From: Acidobacteriota bacterium
GTDB taxonomy: Bacteria > Acidobacteriota > UBA6911 > RPQK01 > JAJDTT01
Direction: 5' to 3'
NCBI GenBank assembly: GCA_028874215.1
Contig: JAPPLF010000096.1
Coordinates: 11,022 to 75,021, forward strand
DNA: 64,000 nucleotides
Shown: positions 24,674-34,756 of the stretch, in pieces
How the letters are laid out: every line of letters begins with the position of its first letter
How positions within the stretch are numbered: the stretch's first letter is position 1
Translations under genes and position numbers: made by a program
Notes under the pieces: model-generated
Databases searched by the model: none
Told to the model about the DNA's origin: nothing
What the model saw: the letters and a program-made list of their open reading frames with translations, nothing else

Positions 24674-25984
24674 ATGAAATATCTGCCTTCCCTGGTGCTG
24701 ATTCTCTCCACCGCTGTCCCCCTCCACTCCGGCAACTGGCCTCACTTCCGGGGTCCGAGCTACAACGGATCGACGCCTGAGCAGGCCCTGCCCACTCAGT
24801 GGTCGCCGACCGAGAACATCGCTTGGCGCGCCGCCCTGCCCGGACCCAGCGCGGCCACGCCCGCCGTCTGGGAGGATCACGTCTTCGTTTCCAGCACGGA
24901 CCCGAATGCCGATTCGCTGAAAGCCCTCTGCTTTGACCGGACCAGCGGCAAGCTGCTCTGGCAACGGGAAGTCTCCACGGGAATCAGCCGGGACACCCGG
25001 AGCGATTACGCGTCGCCGTCGCCCGCCACCGACGGCAACGTGGTCGTCTTCTTCTATGGCAACGGAGAAATGGCGGCGTTCGACTTTTCGGGGCATCAGC
25101 TCTGGCGCCGGCACATCGGGCATGACTACGGCGAATTCGCGTTCTTCTGGACCTTCTCCTCCAGCCCCCTGATCTTCGACGGGAAGCTCTACCTCCAGGT
25201 ACTGCAGCGCGACGTCCCCATCGAGGGACGCGGCTTGAAGGACCGCAAGAACCGGTCTTACATCCTGGCCATGAAACCGGAGACCGGCGAGACCTTGTGG
25301 CGCAGCTTCCGCCCCAGCCAGGCGGTGGCCGAATCCCGCGAGGCCTTCACCACCCCGGTCCCCTTCGTTCACAACGGGCGGCGCGAGCTGCTGGTGGTGG
25401 GAGGCGACGACCTCAGCGGCCACGACCTGGAGACCGGAAAGGAGCTGTGGCGCTGGGGAACCTGGAATCCCACGCGCATCCGGCACTGGCGCCTGGTTCC
25501 CTCCCCCGTGGCCAACGAGGACGTGATCCTGGCCTGCGCCCCCAAGCGGGACCCCATCTACGCCATCAAGACGGGCGGGGTCGGACGGCTGGACGACAGC
25601 TCCATCGCCTGGGTCAGCAAGGACGTCCGGGCGGTGACCTCAGACGTGCCCACTCCCGCCTACTACGACGGAGACTTCTTCGTCCTGAGCGACGTGCGGA
25701 AGTCCCTCTCGCGAGTCGAACCCAAGACGGGCAAGGTGAAGTGGACGATTCAGACGCCGGGACGCAGCAAGTACGAGGCTTCGCCCCTGGCCGGCGACGG
25801 CAAGCTCTACCTGATCAATTTCGACGGGGACGTGGTGATCGTGGACGCTGCGGACGGTGAAATCCTCAACAACATCGCCATGGGCGACGCGGAAGAAGCC
25901 CCGGTCCGCTCCACCGTGATCGCAGCCCAGGGGCAACTGTTCGTCCGGACCAACAACACCCTGTTCTGCATCGGCAGGAACTGA
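24674..25984 (+). CDS. Secreted PQQ-like beta-propeller protein
   Basis: A 436-residue exported protein. A signal peptide is followed by NWPHFRGPSYNG, the usual opening of outer-surface PQQ-like propellers, and blades such as FDRTSGKLLWQRE, MKPETGETLWRS, HDLETGKELWRWG and VEPKTGKVKWTIQTPG. These bind no cofactor for certain: the family includes both enzymes and scaffold proteins. It follows the glycosidase-like gene by 103 bp on the same strand. Confidence 0.85.
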   Translation: MKYLPSLVLILSTAVPLHSGNWPHFRGPSYNGSTPEQALPTQWSPTENIAWRAALPGPSAATPAVWEDHVFVSSTDPNADSLKALCFDRTSGKLLWQREVSTGISRDTRSDYASPSPATDGNVVVFFYGNGEMAAFDFSGHQLWRRHIGHDYGEFAFFWTFSSSPLIFDGKLYLQVLQRDVPIEGRGLKDRKNRSYILAMKPETGETLWRSFRPSQAVAESREAFTTPVPFVHNGRRELLVVGGDDLSGHDLETGKELWRWGTWNPTRIRHWRLVPSPVANEDVILACAPKRDPIYAIKTGGVGRLDDSSIAWVSKDVRAVTSDVPTPAYYDGDFFVLSDVRKSLSRVEPKTGKVKWTIQTPGRSKYEASPLAGDGKLYLINFDGDVVIVDAADGEILNNIAMGDAEEAPVRSTVIAAQGQLFVRTNNTLFCIGRN

Positions 25985-25999
25985 TCGGACTCCGGCCGA

Positions 26000-27097
26000 T
26001 TACTGGAGTTTCCCCCGGCCCACCAGCGGCCAGACCGTCTCCACGCGACCGCTGCGGATTCCGTACAGGACATCGTGCAGGAACACCGTCGAGTCCGAGT
26101 ATCCGGGGATGATCTCGATCTTGTCCCCCACCCGGGGCGATTCGCCGGGCTCGGCCAACCGGATGATTCCGTGCTCCGCTGACATCACGAACTCCTTGGC
26201 ATCGATCCCTCCCAGGACCTCGGGATCCGCGTCGACCCGGCCCATGGTCTTGAATCCCGCGTCGCAGATGATGCGGGAGGGGTGGGGCCGGCTGGTCACG
26301 GTGGACAGGATCGTCAGTGCGAACTCGTGTTCCACGCCGAACTGGCGGCGGTAGGAGATGTCGCAGTAGATGCCGCCACCGGCCTCGATCTCCGTGACGC
26401 CGGGAACGAAAGCGCTGATCCAGTAGGTCCCGGTGCCGCCGCAACTGACGATCTCCACCGGAATCCCCGAATCCCGGATGGCCTGGGCCGTGCCCGTCAG
26501 CTTCCCCAACGCCTCCTCGATCATCCGTTTCTTCTTGCCCATGTCCGGTTCGAACAGCGCATGGGCCTCCCAGGTCTGCAATCCGGCGAAGCGGACGTGC
26601 CGCAACCGGGCGATCCGGCGGGCCAGGGAGATGGTGGGTTCTCCCGGCAGGACTCCGGCGCGCTGCATTCCCACGTCCACCTCGATCAGGACCCGGGGAC
26701 GAACGCCCCTGGCTGCGGCGGCGCGGTCGATCTCCCGGACGTTTTCGAATTGGTCCACACAGACCATCACGTCGGCCCGGCGGCAGACGTCGACCAGACG
26801 GTCGATCTTCGTCGGACCCGCGATCTGGTTGGCCACCAGGATGTCGCGGATGCCGGCGTCGGCCATGACCTCCGCCTCCCCCAGCTTGGCGCAGGTGATG
26901 CCATGAGCCCCCGCTTCGAGGCACAGTTTCGCCAGGGCCGGCGTCTTCATGGCCTTGGTATGGGGCCGCCAGCCCACCTTGGCGTCGCGAATGATGGTCC
27001 CCGTCATGCGGCCGATGTTGCGCTGAAGTACATCCAGATCCACCATCAGGGCCGGCGTGTCCAGCGCCTCCCGGGGTTGTCCCACCAAACTATTCAC
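26000..27097 (-). CDS. D-threonine aldolase-like PLP enzyme
   Basis: A 365-residue fold-type III PLP enzyme of the DSD1/D-threonine aldolase family. The alanine-racemase-like N-terminal barrel starts LDTPALMVDLDVLQRNI; the PLP lysine lies in the RPHTKAMK segment (44-51); a C-terminal metal site is suggested by SAEHGIIRL...PGYSDSTVFLHD. It would cleave D-threonine or similar beta-hydroxy-D-amino acids to glycine and an aldehyde. It is convergent with the PQQ-like gene, 15 bp apart. Confidence 0.85.
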   Translation of the reverse strand: MNSLVGQPREALDTPALMVDLDVLQRNIGRMTGTIIRDAKVGWRPHTKAMKTPALAKLCLEAGAHGITCAKLGEAEVMADAGIRDILVANQIAGPTKIDRLVDVCRRADVMVCVDQFENVREIDRAAAARGVRPRVLIEVDVGMQRAGVLPGEPTISLARRIARLRHVRFAGLQTWEAHALFEPDMGKKKRMIEEALGKLTGTAQAIRDSGIPVEIVSCGGTGTYWISAFVPGVTEIEAGGGIYCDISYRRQFGVEHEFALTILSTVTSRPHPSRIICDAGFKTMGRVDADPEVLGGIDAKEFVMSAEHGIIRLAEPGESPRVGDKIEIIPGYSDSTVFLHDVLYGIRSGRVETVWPLVGRGKLQ

Positions 27098-27278
27098 GGG
27101 AAATTCCTCCTGCCTGAATTCCGCTTCGTCGGCCGCGGCAGCGAAAAGAGTCGCGTCAATCCCATCAGTTTACTACGGCGCAGTCCTGCGGCGGGCAGTT
27201 GGACAAGATTCATCGTGCGCGGCTTGGCATCCTGGCCCGGATGGACAGTCTCCGGACCGGAGAAGTAGAATTCCGGCC

Positions 27279-28358
27279 ATGTCACGCCTGACTTTCATCG
27301 TTGCAATTATTCTGGCCCTCGGGACCATGCTCCCGGGCCAATCCGAAACCCGGCGTTACCTCTACATGAGCACACCGGACGGAGCTCAGGTGCAAGGCCG
27401 CTCCGGCACCGGAATCCTCATCTTCGATATCGACAACGGCCACAAGTTTGTCCGGAGGATCCACGTCCCCATCTTCCAGGAAGGGCTTCGAGGATTCACC
27501 GGAAGCCTGGTCAACCACGCCGTCTATTACTCCACGACCAACCATCGCTTGGGCGCTTTCGACCTGGAGACGGAGAAGATCGTGTGGGAGAACACCTTCG
27601 CGCCGGGATGTTGCGACCGTTCCTCCATCACCCTGGACGGCAAGAAGATCTACGCTCCCACCGGATTCTGGTACACGGAGGAAGACGCCGGCTTCGTGGT
27701 GATCAATGCCCGAAACGGGGAATTCATCAAGCGGATCCCCGTGGGCCCCAACGCCCACAACAGCATCGTGGGCCTGGACGGACGGCACGTCTTCCTGGGA
27801 ACCCGGACCATGCTGACCATGTTCGACATTCGGGACGACAGCATCGTCCGCCAGATCCCCGACGTGGGCGAGTACATGATCTTTCCGTACACCGTCACCC
27901 GCGACCACAGCCTGGCCTTCGTCTGCCTGGGGAAGCACGTCGGGTTCGACGTGGTCGATCTGAAACAGGGCAAGCTCCTGCACCGGGTCTTCGCCGGCAA
28001 GGAGAAGATTCGCCATCGGACCCACGGCGCCGGTCTGACACCGGACCACAAGGAACTGTGGATCAGCGACCAGGCGGGCCGGAAGCTCTTCTACTTCGAC
28101 GCCACCCAGATGCCGCCCCGGGAGATGGGTCACGTGAATCTCTCCATGGGAGGCCACGGCTGGGTCACCTTCAGCCTGGACGGCAAATACGCCTATTCCC
28201 ACGCCCCCGACATCTTCGACGCCAGAACCAAGAAACGTGTGGGAGTCTTCAGGGACGAAAACGGCCGCCCCTTCGCCAGCTCCAAGTTCATCGAGGTGCA
28301 CTTCCGGGACGGCAAGGTCGTCACCATGGGGAGCGAGTTCGGACTCGGCCGCCGTTAG
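27279..28358 (+). CDS. Secreted YVTN/YncE-like beta-propeller protein
   Basis: A 359-residue exported protein (signal RLTFIVAIILALGTMLPGQS). Propeller blades of the YncE type are visible: VVINARNGEFIKRIPVGPNAHNS, MFDIRDDSIVRQIPDVG, DVVDLKQGKLLHRVFAG and TFSLDGKYAYSHAPD. Function unknown; related proteins bind ligands at the envelope. Start ATG 27279 begins the signal peptide; the open frame upstream is not coding. The next gene follows by 26 bp and may be co-transcribed. Confidence 0.75.
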   Translation: MSRLTFIVAIILALGTMLPGQSETRRYLYMSTPDGAQVQGRSGTGILIFDIDNGHKFVRRIHVPIFQEGLRGFTGSLVNHAVYYSTTNHRLGAFDLETEKIVWENTFAPGCCDRSSITLDGKKIYAPTGFWYTEEDAGFVVINARNGEFIKRIPVGPNAHNSIVGLDGRHVFLGTRTMLTMFDIRDDSIVRQIPDVGEYMIFPYTVTRDHSLAFVCLGKHVGFDVVDLKQGKLLHRVFAGKEKIRHRTHGAGLTPDHKELWISDQAGRKLFYFDATQMPPREMGHVNLSMGGHGWVTFSLDGKYAYSHAPDIFDARTKKRVGVFRDENGRPFASSKFIEVHFRDGKVVTMGSEFGLGRR

Positions 28359-28384
28359 TCCGCATTTTCCACCGGAGGTTCAGC

Positions 28385-29548
28385 ATGAAACGACACTTCC
28401 GTGCCCGCACGCTCACCCGCCGCGGGATGGTGGGCTCGTCCCTCCTGGGGCTGGCCGGGATCGGAACGGCGAAGGCGCCAGCCTTTGGAGCACCGGCGCC
28501 GGCATCGGCCGAAAGCGGCGATACCGGCCACCTCGTCCACATGGACCGGGTGGAGCGCTTCGTCGCCATCGACAACAAGTGCGCCTGGCCCAACCTGACC
28601 CTCATGCCCGACGATTCCATCGTCGCCACCATCTTCGGGAGTCCCTGCCACGGCTTCTGCGACGGAGCCGCCGAGTGCTGGAGAAGCGTTGACGGAGGCC
28701 GCATGTGGAGCTTCGTGAGCGTCCCGGCCCCCAACGAACCGGGGACCAACCGGAAGGACCTGGCGGCCGGCCTCACGCCAAAGGGCTCCTTCGTGGTCCT
28801 CTGCAGCGGTTCCAAGGTGGCGCCTCCCGATCCGGTCACCAAGATGAGGCCCGTCCTGCAATCGGTGGTCTGCCGGTCCACCGACGGCCTCAGGACCTGG
28901 ACCTGCCGGAGCAGCCTGGAACTGCCCCCCGGCGCGGATCACGTCATTCCCTTCGGCGACATCGTCGCCCTGCCCGACGGCCGCCTGGCCGTTACGGGCT
29001 ACACGGGCGACCACATCCGGCACAATACGGCCTGGATCTTCTACAGCGACGACGACGGGCGCACCTGGGGCAACCCCCGCCCCATCGGCGTGGACGACTT
29101 CAACGAGTCGACCCTGCTCGTCACCGGCGGAACCCGGCTCCTGGCGGCCACCCGGACCCACCGGAACAGTCATACCCACATCTCGGTCTCGGAAGATGCC
29201 GGACAGACCTGGAAGCATCTGGGCCCCGCATCCCTTCCGGGGCAGATGCCGGCCAACCTCATCCGATTGCAGGACGGGGGGATCCTGCTCACCTATGGTT
29301 CCCGGCTGCGGGGAATGTTGGGGGTCTTCGCCCGGATCAGCCGCGACGAGGGCCTGACCTGGCGCGCGCCGCGAGTCCTCTTCAACACGACGGTGCGCCG
29401 GGCGAACACGCGGCCGGGGGGCGTCGACGGCGGCTACCCCTCCAGCGTGCAACTGAAGGACGGCACCATCGTCACCGCCTACTACTGCCAGCAGATCCCC
29501 ATGCACCAGCGCTACCACATGGGTGTCGTCCGGTGGCGGGTCTCCTGA
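28385..29548 (+). CDS. Tat-exported sialidase-like (BNR/Asp-box) protein
   Basis: A 387-residue protein with a twin-arginine signal (LTRRGMVGSSLLGLAG). Five Asp-box motifs are seen in order: SVDGGRMW, STDGLRTW, SDDDGRTW, SEDAGQTW and SRDEGLTW. This is the six-bladed sialidase/neuraminidase fold. I do not see a clear FRIP motif, so a role on another sugar or a non-catalytic role is possible. GGAGGTT lies before ATG 28385. Confidence 0.8.
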   Translation: MKRHFRARTLTRRGMVGSSLLGLAGIGTAKAPAFGAPAPASAESGDTGHLVHMDRVERFVAIDNKCAWPNLTLMPDDSIVATIFGSPCHGFCDGAAECWRSVDGGRMWSFVSVPAPNEPGTNRKDLAAGLTPKGSFVVLCSGSKVAPPDPVTKMRPVLQSVVCRSTDGLRTWTCRSSLELPPGADHVIPFGDIVALPDGRLAVTGYTGDHIRHNTAWIFYSDDDGRTWGNPRPIGVDDFNESTLLVTGGTRLLAATRTHRNSHTHISVSEDAGQTWKHLGPASLPGQMPANLIRLQDGGILLTYGSRLRGMLGVFARISRDEGLTWRAPRVLFNTTVRRANTRPGGVDGGYPSSVQLKDGTIVTAYYCQQIPMHQRYHMGVVRWRVS

Positions 29549-29581
29549 ACTGCCGTTGAAGAAGCCGGGGCGGGGGCCGCC

Positions 29582-30724
29582 TTACGCCGGCGCCGGCCTT
29601 CCGGAGCGGTCGCCGAATCGGTGGGTGGCCGCCTGCTCCTGGATCATTCGGACGGCGTAGCCTGCCGCCGCAACGTTGAGCTTGTCCATGGCCGGGGCCG
29701 GCAGAGTCAACTGGGTCCCCTTGAGGTTTTCCTCGACGTGCTCCGGTTTTTCCGCGCCGGAGAGAACGCTGGCCACCTCGGAATGGGCGGCCACCCAGGC
29801 AACGCAGACCTGGGGCCGCGTGACCCCCAGCTCCCCTGCCACCTCGTCCAGGACCGTCACCACGTCCATGAGAGCGGATCCGTCAGGGACCTCCCGTCCC
29901 GGCACAAGGCTGCCCCCTCCCAAGGGGCTGAAGGCCATGAGTCCCAGGTTTCCGCGCCGAATCAAGGGGAACAGCCCGTCGACCATGAGGCTTCTGCGAT
30001 CTCCGGCCACGATGGTGAAATAGTCCTGCAGCCCCGCCAAGGGAGCCGTGCCGGGTTGATTCCCCGATTCCAAGAGTTCCTCCACCTGCCTTGGCAGGTG
30101 ATTGGAAACCCCCCAATAGCGGATCTTGCCCGACTCGACCAGGGCGGTCATGGCGGCGGCGATCTCTTCCATATGAGCCCGCGTCGGAGCATCCCGGCCC
30201 GGCTTCTCGTCATGAAAGGAGGGAGTCTTCCGGTCTGCGGCGTGGAGGAAATAGAGATCGATGTAGTCGGTTCCCAGGCGCTTGAGACTGCCTTCCACCC
30301 GGGTTCTCAGGATCGGCTCGGTGACGGCGATCCTCTCACCATCGACGCGCGGATTGGCCTTGGTGGAGATCACCACCTCGTGCCGGCGGCCCGCAATTCC
30401 GTGGCCCAGGGCGATCTCCGACTCGCCCGACCCATAGGCCTCGGCCGTATCGAAGAAGTTGATCCCCACGTCGATGCAGTGGCTCAAGAAATCGTGGGCC
30501 TCTTTGCTGTCCCCCCGTCGGGAGAGATGGCTCCGGAACGCGGTTCCCTGGCACAGCCGGGAGACCCACAGGTCGGTGTGTCCGAACCTCACCAGGTGGG
30601 AGGGACGTTCCGGACCGGCGTCCGGCGGCGGCGCGCACCCGGCCTTGGATAGGCCCAGGGCGGCCGTTCCGGCGGCGGCTCCCAGAGTCTTGAGAAAGTT
30701 CCTGCGATCCGTGTCAGCGACCAT
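29582..30724 (-). CDS. Tat-exported aldo/keto reductase
   Basis: A 380-residue protein with a Tat signal (DRRNFLKTLGAAAGTAALGLS) ahead of a complete AKR barrel. The catalytic tetrad is present: Asp and Tyr in FFDTAEAYGSGES, Lys in VVISTKAN and His in LYFLHAAD. The NADPH-binding part (SGAEKPEHVEENL) is near the C-terminus. Export of an NADPH enzyme with its cofactor fits the Tat route. Start ATG 30724 has GGAG upstream; ATG 30769 would put 15 residues before the signal. The DUF1501 gene stops 41 bp upstream. Confidence 0.85.
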   Translation of the reverse strand: MVADTDRRNFLKTLGAAAGTAALGLSKAGCAPPPDAGPERPSHLVRFGHTDLWVSRLCQGTAFRSHLSRRGDSKEAHDFLSHCIDVGINFFDTAEAYGSGESEIALGHGIAGRRHEVVISTKANPRVDGERIAVTEPILRTRVEGSLKRLGTDYIDLYFLHAADRKTPSFHDEKPGRDAPTRAHMEEIAAAMTALVESGKIRYWGVSNHLPRQVEELLESGNQPGTAPLAGLQDYFTIVAGDRRSLMVDGLFPLIRRGNLGLMAFSPLGGGSLVPGREVPDGSALMDVVTVLDEVAGELGVTRPQVCVAWVAAHSEVASVLSGAEKPEHVEENLKGTQLTLPAPAMDKLNVAAAGYAVRMIQEQAATHRFGDRSGRPAPA

Positions 30725-30765
30725 TGTCAACTCCGTGGGAAAACCGCGGCGGCCGCCGCGGGCGC

Positions 30766-32208
30766 TCAAGCGATGATGTCGTGGACCACCTTCCCGTGCA
30801 CGTCGGTCAGGCGGAAATCCCGGCCCGAATAGCGGTAGGTGAGCCGTTCGTGGTCGATGCCCATGAGGTGGAGGATGGTGGCGTGCAGGTCATGGACGTG
30901 CACCCGGTTCTCCACCGCCGTGAGCCCGAACTGGTCGGTGGCGCCGTAGCTGAAGCCTCCCTTGACGCCGCCGCCGGCCATCCAGACGGTGAAGCCGTAG
31001 TGGTCGTGGTCCCTTCCTTTTTGCCCCTCCGACGTGGGCGCCCGGCCGAACTCTCCGCCCCAGATCACCAGTGTCTCGTCCAGCATGCCCCGCTGTTTCA
31101 GATCTTTGATCAGGGCCGCGATCCCCCGGTCGCAGGCATCGGCCAGCTTCTTGTGACCACCGGCGATGTCGCTGTGCCCCGTATCCCACGCGATGTCGTA
31201 GTGGTCGATGGAGTGGGAGATCTGAACCATCCGCACTCCCCGCTCCACCAGGCGCCGGGCCAGCAGGCAGCCCTTGGCATACTCGGTGTCGCCGTAGAGT
31301 TCCCGAGTGGCCTTGCTCTCCTGGGAGAGGTCGAACGCCTCCGGGGCGGCAAACTGCATCCGAAAGGCCATCTCCATGGCCTGGATGCTGCTCTCCAGGT
31401 TCTGGTCCCGTTGCTGCCGCTCCAGGTCGAGCCGGTTGAGGCGGGTCAGGAGATCGACCTGCTGGCGCTGCTCGGTCCGGGGCAGCCAGTTGTTCTTGAG
31501 GTCCCTCAAGATGCGGTCCGGCTTCATCTCGTGCAGGTTCACGTAGGTTCCGGCATACGCCCCGGGGAGGAAGGAGTTCCCCCAGTTCGCCAGCTTTCCG
31601 CGCGGCTGGCCCCGGGGGCTCATGGCCACGAACCCGGGAAGATCCTGGTTGTCGGAACCCAGTCCGTAGACCAGCCAGGAACCCATGCTGGGCCGGCTGG
31701 GCTGCAGGTGGCCCAGATTCATCATCAGGATGGCCCCGGCGTGCTCCGGTATGTTCGTGTGCATGGAGTGAATGAAGCAGATGTCGTCGACGCACTCGCC
31801 CACGCGCGGGAAAATGTCGCTGACCCACTTGCCGCACTCGCCATACCGCTTGAATCCGAAAGGCGACGGAAAGAGCCCGTTCTTGGTGTTCCGAAGGGAT
31901 TTCCGGTCCACGATGGCGGGACGCTGTCCCTGGTACTTCCGGATCTCCGGCTTGTAGTCGAAGGTGTCCACCTGGGAGGGCCCGCCCGGCATGAAGAGCT
32001 GGATCACGTGCTTGGCCCGGGGAGCGAAATGGGGCGCCCTGGGCGCCAGCGGCGAACCCGTTGCCGAGAGCGGCGCTCCCGAATCCCCGGTCCCCAGAAC
32101 ACGCTCGTCAGCCAGGACGCCCGCCAGACCCAGGACGCCGAATCCCGCACCCAGCCGGTGCAGCATGTCGCGGCGGTCCAACGGCGGAGGGTGCGGCGGG
32201 TGAAACAT
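30766..32208 (-). CDS. DUF1501 protein (Tat-exported, sulfatase-like fold)
   Basis: A 480-residue protein of the DUF1501 family, which has an alkaline-phosphatase/sulfatase-like fold. A Tat-like signal (LDRRDMLHRLGAGFG) is followed by HVIQLFMPGGPSQVDTFDYKPE, and later GGEFGRAPTSEGQKGRDHDHYG and RVHVHDLHATILHLMGIDH, the conserved metal-site-like segments. Such genes always sit with PSD1 (cytochrome-DUF1549-DUF1553) genes; here the partner is upstream at 32365-34725. The biochemical role of the pair is not established. Confidence 0.88.
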   Translation of the reverse strand: MFHPPHPPPLDRRDMLHRLGAGFGVLGLAGVLADERVLGTGDSGAPLSATGSPLAPRAPHFAPRAKHVIQLFMPGGPSQVDTFDYKPEIRKYQGQRPAIVDRKSLRNTKNGLFPSPFGFKRYGECGKWVSDIFPRVGECVDDICFIHSMHTNIPEHAGAILMMNLGHLQPSRPSMGSWLVYGLGSDNQDLPGFVAMSPRGQPRGKLANWGNSFLPGAYAGTYVNLHEMKPDRILRDLKNNWLPRTEQRQQVDLLTRLNRLDLERQQRDQNLESSIQAMEMAFRMQFAAPEAFDLSQESKATRELYGDTEYAKGCLLARRLVERGVRMVQISHSIDHYDIAWDTGHSDIAGGHKKLADACDRGIAALIKDLKQRGMLDETLVIWGGEFGRAPTSEGQKGRDHDHYGFTVWMAGGGVKGGFSYGATDQFGLTAVENRVHVHDLHATILHLMGIDHERLTYRYSGRDFRLTDVHGKVVHDIIA

Positions 32209-32364
32209 GGCTTCAATCTCCTGAAAACTTTGAGTTTATTGTCTCACGATCTCGCTGACATCGGAAGGGGCGTCGTAACCACGCAGCCACGGCCTGAATC
32301 AACTGCAACGAAGTAAGAACGTTTCAAAAGGAGAGATTGTCGCTGAAGGACACTCGGCGAGAGG

Positions 32365-34725
32365 CTACCGCACGTACATGAACTCGTTGGAGCTCATGAG
32401 GACCTGGCCGTAGCGCTCCCAGGGAGTCAGTTCGGAACCGGACGGGGAATCGGATTGCAAGAACCGGAGGCCCATGAGGGTTTCCTCCTCGGTCGGGAAC
32501 CGGCTGAACAGGAGCCGGTAGGCACGGCCGATTCTCTCCGAGTCATCGGCGGACTCGCTCTCGAGCCTTTTGGAGAGCGCCTTGGCCCGATCCACCATGA
32601 AGGGGCTGTTCATCAGGAAAAGAAACTGTTGCGGGACGATGCTGGCGCTCCGCTCAGGAACGGTGGCCCTCATGATGGGGAAATCGAAGAGCCGCAGGAA
32701 CTGGTCGGAACCGGACTGGTCGCCGTTGCGGCTGACCTTGGCGTAGAGCGTGCGCCGATTGCTGCCGGTGATGTCGTCCACCGGCGGGCCGCCCATCTCC
32801 AGGTCCAACTCCCGGGTCACGGCCAGCAGGGAATCCCGCCACGATTCCACGTCCATTCTGCGGGGGTTCATGCGCCAGAGCAGCTCGTTGTCGCTGTCGA
32901 CGGCGAAGGCCCGGGCATCGAACCGGCTGCTCATCTGATAGGAGGCCGAGGTCATGATCAGCCGGTGCAGCGACTTGATCGACCAATTCGACTCCATGAA
33001 GCTGGCAGCCAGCCAGTCCAGCATCTTCCCATGGGTCGGATTCCGGCCCAGCGTCCCGAAGTTGCCGGGCGACCGGACCAGCGCCTTGCCGAAATGATGC
33101 ATCCAGACCCGATTGACCATCACCCGCGCCGTCAGCGGATTGGACGAACTGGCCACGGCCTCGGCCAGCTCGACCCGCCCGCTCCCCTGGTTGAACCGGG
33201 GTGTGCCGGTCCCGGACAGGACCTTCAGGAAACGCCGCGGCGCCATATCCCCCGGTGTTCGCAGGTTGCCCCGAACCGCCAGAGGCATGTCCTGATTCCC
33301 CGCCTCGGCCAGAACCTGGAGGAAATCGTACTTGGCCGGCGCCTCCTCCTTGAGCTTCTCGACCTCCGCCTTCAACTGCTTGATCAGCTCTTTCTCTTCG
33401 GGCGACAGCTCCCTCATCTCCTCCCGGGCCAGAGCCCCGAGGTCCCCCTGTTTTTTCTGCAGCGCCTTGATCTTCTCCTGGTGGGCCTCATAGGCATCGA
33501 CCACCCCCTCCGGGACCAGGGGCAGCTCACTGGTCACGGTGTTGTCGAAGATGCCGGCCAGGGAGTAGTAGTCCTGCTGGGGAATGGGATCGAACTTGTG
33601 GTCGTGACAGCGGGCGCAGGAAACCGTGACCGCCATGAAGCCGCGAGTCAGAGTGTCGATCCGGTCGTCCAGGGTCTCGCCCCGGGCTTGGGCCACGCTG
33701 TCGGGGTCGCCGCCGTCGGACGTATAGTACGGTCCCAGGGCGAAGAATCCGGTGGCCACGGCATCCCCGGTTTCCCCTACCAGGTCGCCGCTGATCTGGA
33801 GCTTGACGAAACGGTCGTAGGGCAGGTCGTGGTTGAAGGCGGAGACGACCCAGTCCCGGTAGCGCCAGGCTTGGGTCAGTTCCCGGTTCCGCCGATCCAG
33901 GAATCCGCCGAACCCGTCGCTGTACCGCGCCACGTCCAGCCAATGGCGGGCCCAACGTTCGCCGTAGCGGACGGAGCCCAGAAGCTCGGTGATCTTCTGA
34001 TCGACGGCTCCTCGCCGGTCCCGGCCAAACGCGCTCACGAATTCAGCCACCTCGTCCGGCGTGGGCGGCAGACCGACCAGATCCAGGTGCATCCTTCGGA
34101 CCAGGGTGCGGGAGTCCGCCGCCGGAGCCGGCTCCAGTCCCGCCGATTCCAGTTTCGCCAGCACGAAGGAGTCGATGGGATTCCGAATCCAGGACTCCGC
34201 CGGCATCTTGGGAGGCGCCGGCTTTCGGACCGGTTCCCAGGCCCAGTGGCCGGCGCGGATCTTTTCCCAGTCCGGCTCATCCCCTTCGGCCACCGGCGGG
34301 GATGCGGCCGCCTGTGCCTCGGGCCAGGGCGCGCCCAGCCGGACCCACTCCACCAGGTCGGCGACTTCCCGCTCCTTGAGCCTGCCTCCGGGCGGCATCT
34401 GAATCGGCTCCCCCCGCACCGCTTGGATCAGCAGACTCTCGTCGGGCCGGTGCGGAACGATGGCGGGTCCGCGATTGCCGCCCTTCAAGAGTTCCGCACG
34501 CCCGTCGACCTTCAGATTTCCCTGGGGTTGTTCGATGGCGTCTCCGTGGCAGGCGAAGCAGTGCTTCGCCAGGAGGGGGCGCACCCGGCGCTCGAAAAAC
34601 TCGATCCGGGCCGATTCTTCGGTCTGGGCGGCCAGTTGATCACCCCAGCCGAACCACCAGGTCGAGAGGACGGAACAGACCAACAGGGACCGGATCCGGG
34701 AATGGCTCTCCATGACCGGGGACAT
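32365..34725 (-). CDS. PSD1 protein (cytochrome-like + DUF1549 + DUF1553)
   Basis: A 786-residue exported protein. A signal region (residues ~10-34) leads to a planctomycete-type cytochrome c domain with heme site CFACH at 56-60. DUF1549 follows (NPIDSFVLAKLESAGLEPAP..., CARCHDHKFDPI near 370) and DUF1553 ends the protein (NPLTARVMVNRVWMHHFG to SSNEFMYVR). ATG 34725 places CFACH at the same residue number as in the second PSD1 of the window, which supports it; ATG 34713 is the alternative. Its function with DUF1501 is unknown; roles in extracellular polymer breakdown are suspected. Confidence 0.88.
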   Translation of the reverse strand: MSPVMESHSRIRSLLVCSVLSTWWFGWGDQLAAQTEESARIEFFERRVRPLLAKHCFACHGDAIEQPQGNLKVDGRAELLKGGNRGPAIVPHRPDESLLIQAVRGEPIQMPPGGRLKEREVADLVEWVRLGAPWPEAQAAASPPVAEGDEPDWEKIRAGHWAWEPVRKPAPPKMPAESWIRNPIDSFVLAKLESAGLEPAPAADSRTLVRRMHLDLVGLPPTPDEVAEFVSAFGRDRRGAVDQKITELLGSVRYGERWARHWLDVARYSDGFGGFLDRRNRELTQAWRYRDWVVSAFNHDLPYDRFVKLQISGDLVGETGDAVATGFFALGPYYTSDGGDPDSVAQARGETLDDRIDTLTRGFMAVTVSCARCHDHKFDPIPQQDYYSLAGIFDNTVTSELPLVPEGVVDAYEAHQEKIKALQKKQGDLGALAREEMRELSPEEKELIKQLKAEVEKLKEEAPAKYDFLQVLAEAGNQDMPLAVRGNLRTPGDMAPRRFLKVLSGTGTPRFNQGSGRVELAEAVASSSNPLTARVMVNRVWMHHFGKALVRSPGNFGTLGRNPTHGKMLDWLAASFMESNWSIKSLHRLIMTSASYQMSSRFDARAFAVDSDNELLWRMNPRRMDVESWRDSLLAVTRELDLEMGGPPVDDITGSNRRTLYAKVSRNGDQSGSDQFLRLFDFPIMRATVPERSASIVPQQFLFLMNSPFMVDRAKALSKRLESESADDSERIGRAYRLLFSRFPTEEETLMGLRFLQSDSPSGSELTPWERYGQVLMSSNEFMYVR

Positions 34726-34756
34726 TTTACCATTCGCCGGCTTCGATGTGCCTATG

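Noticed and set aside
22909-24735. 608-residue minus-strand open frame
   Set aside because: Antisense to the glycosidase-like gene; composition is that of a shadow frame.
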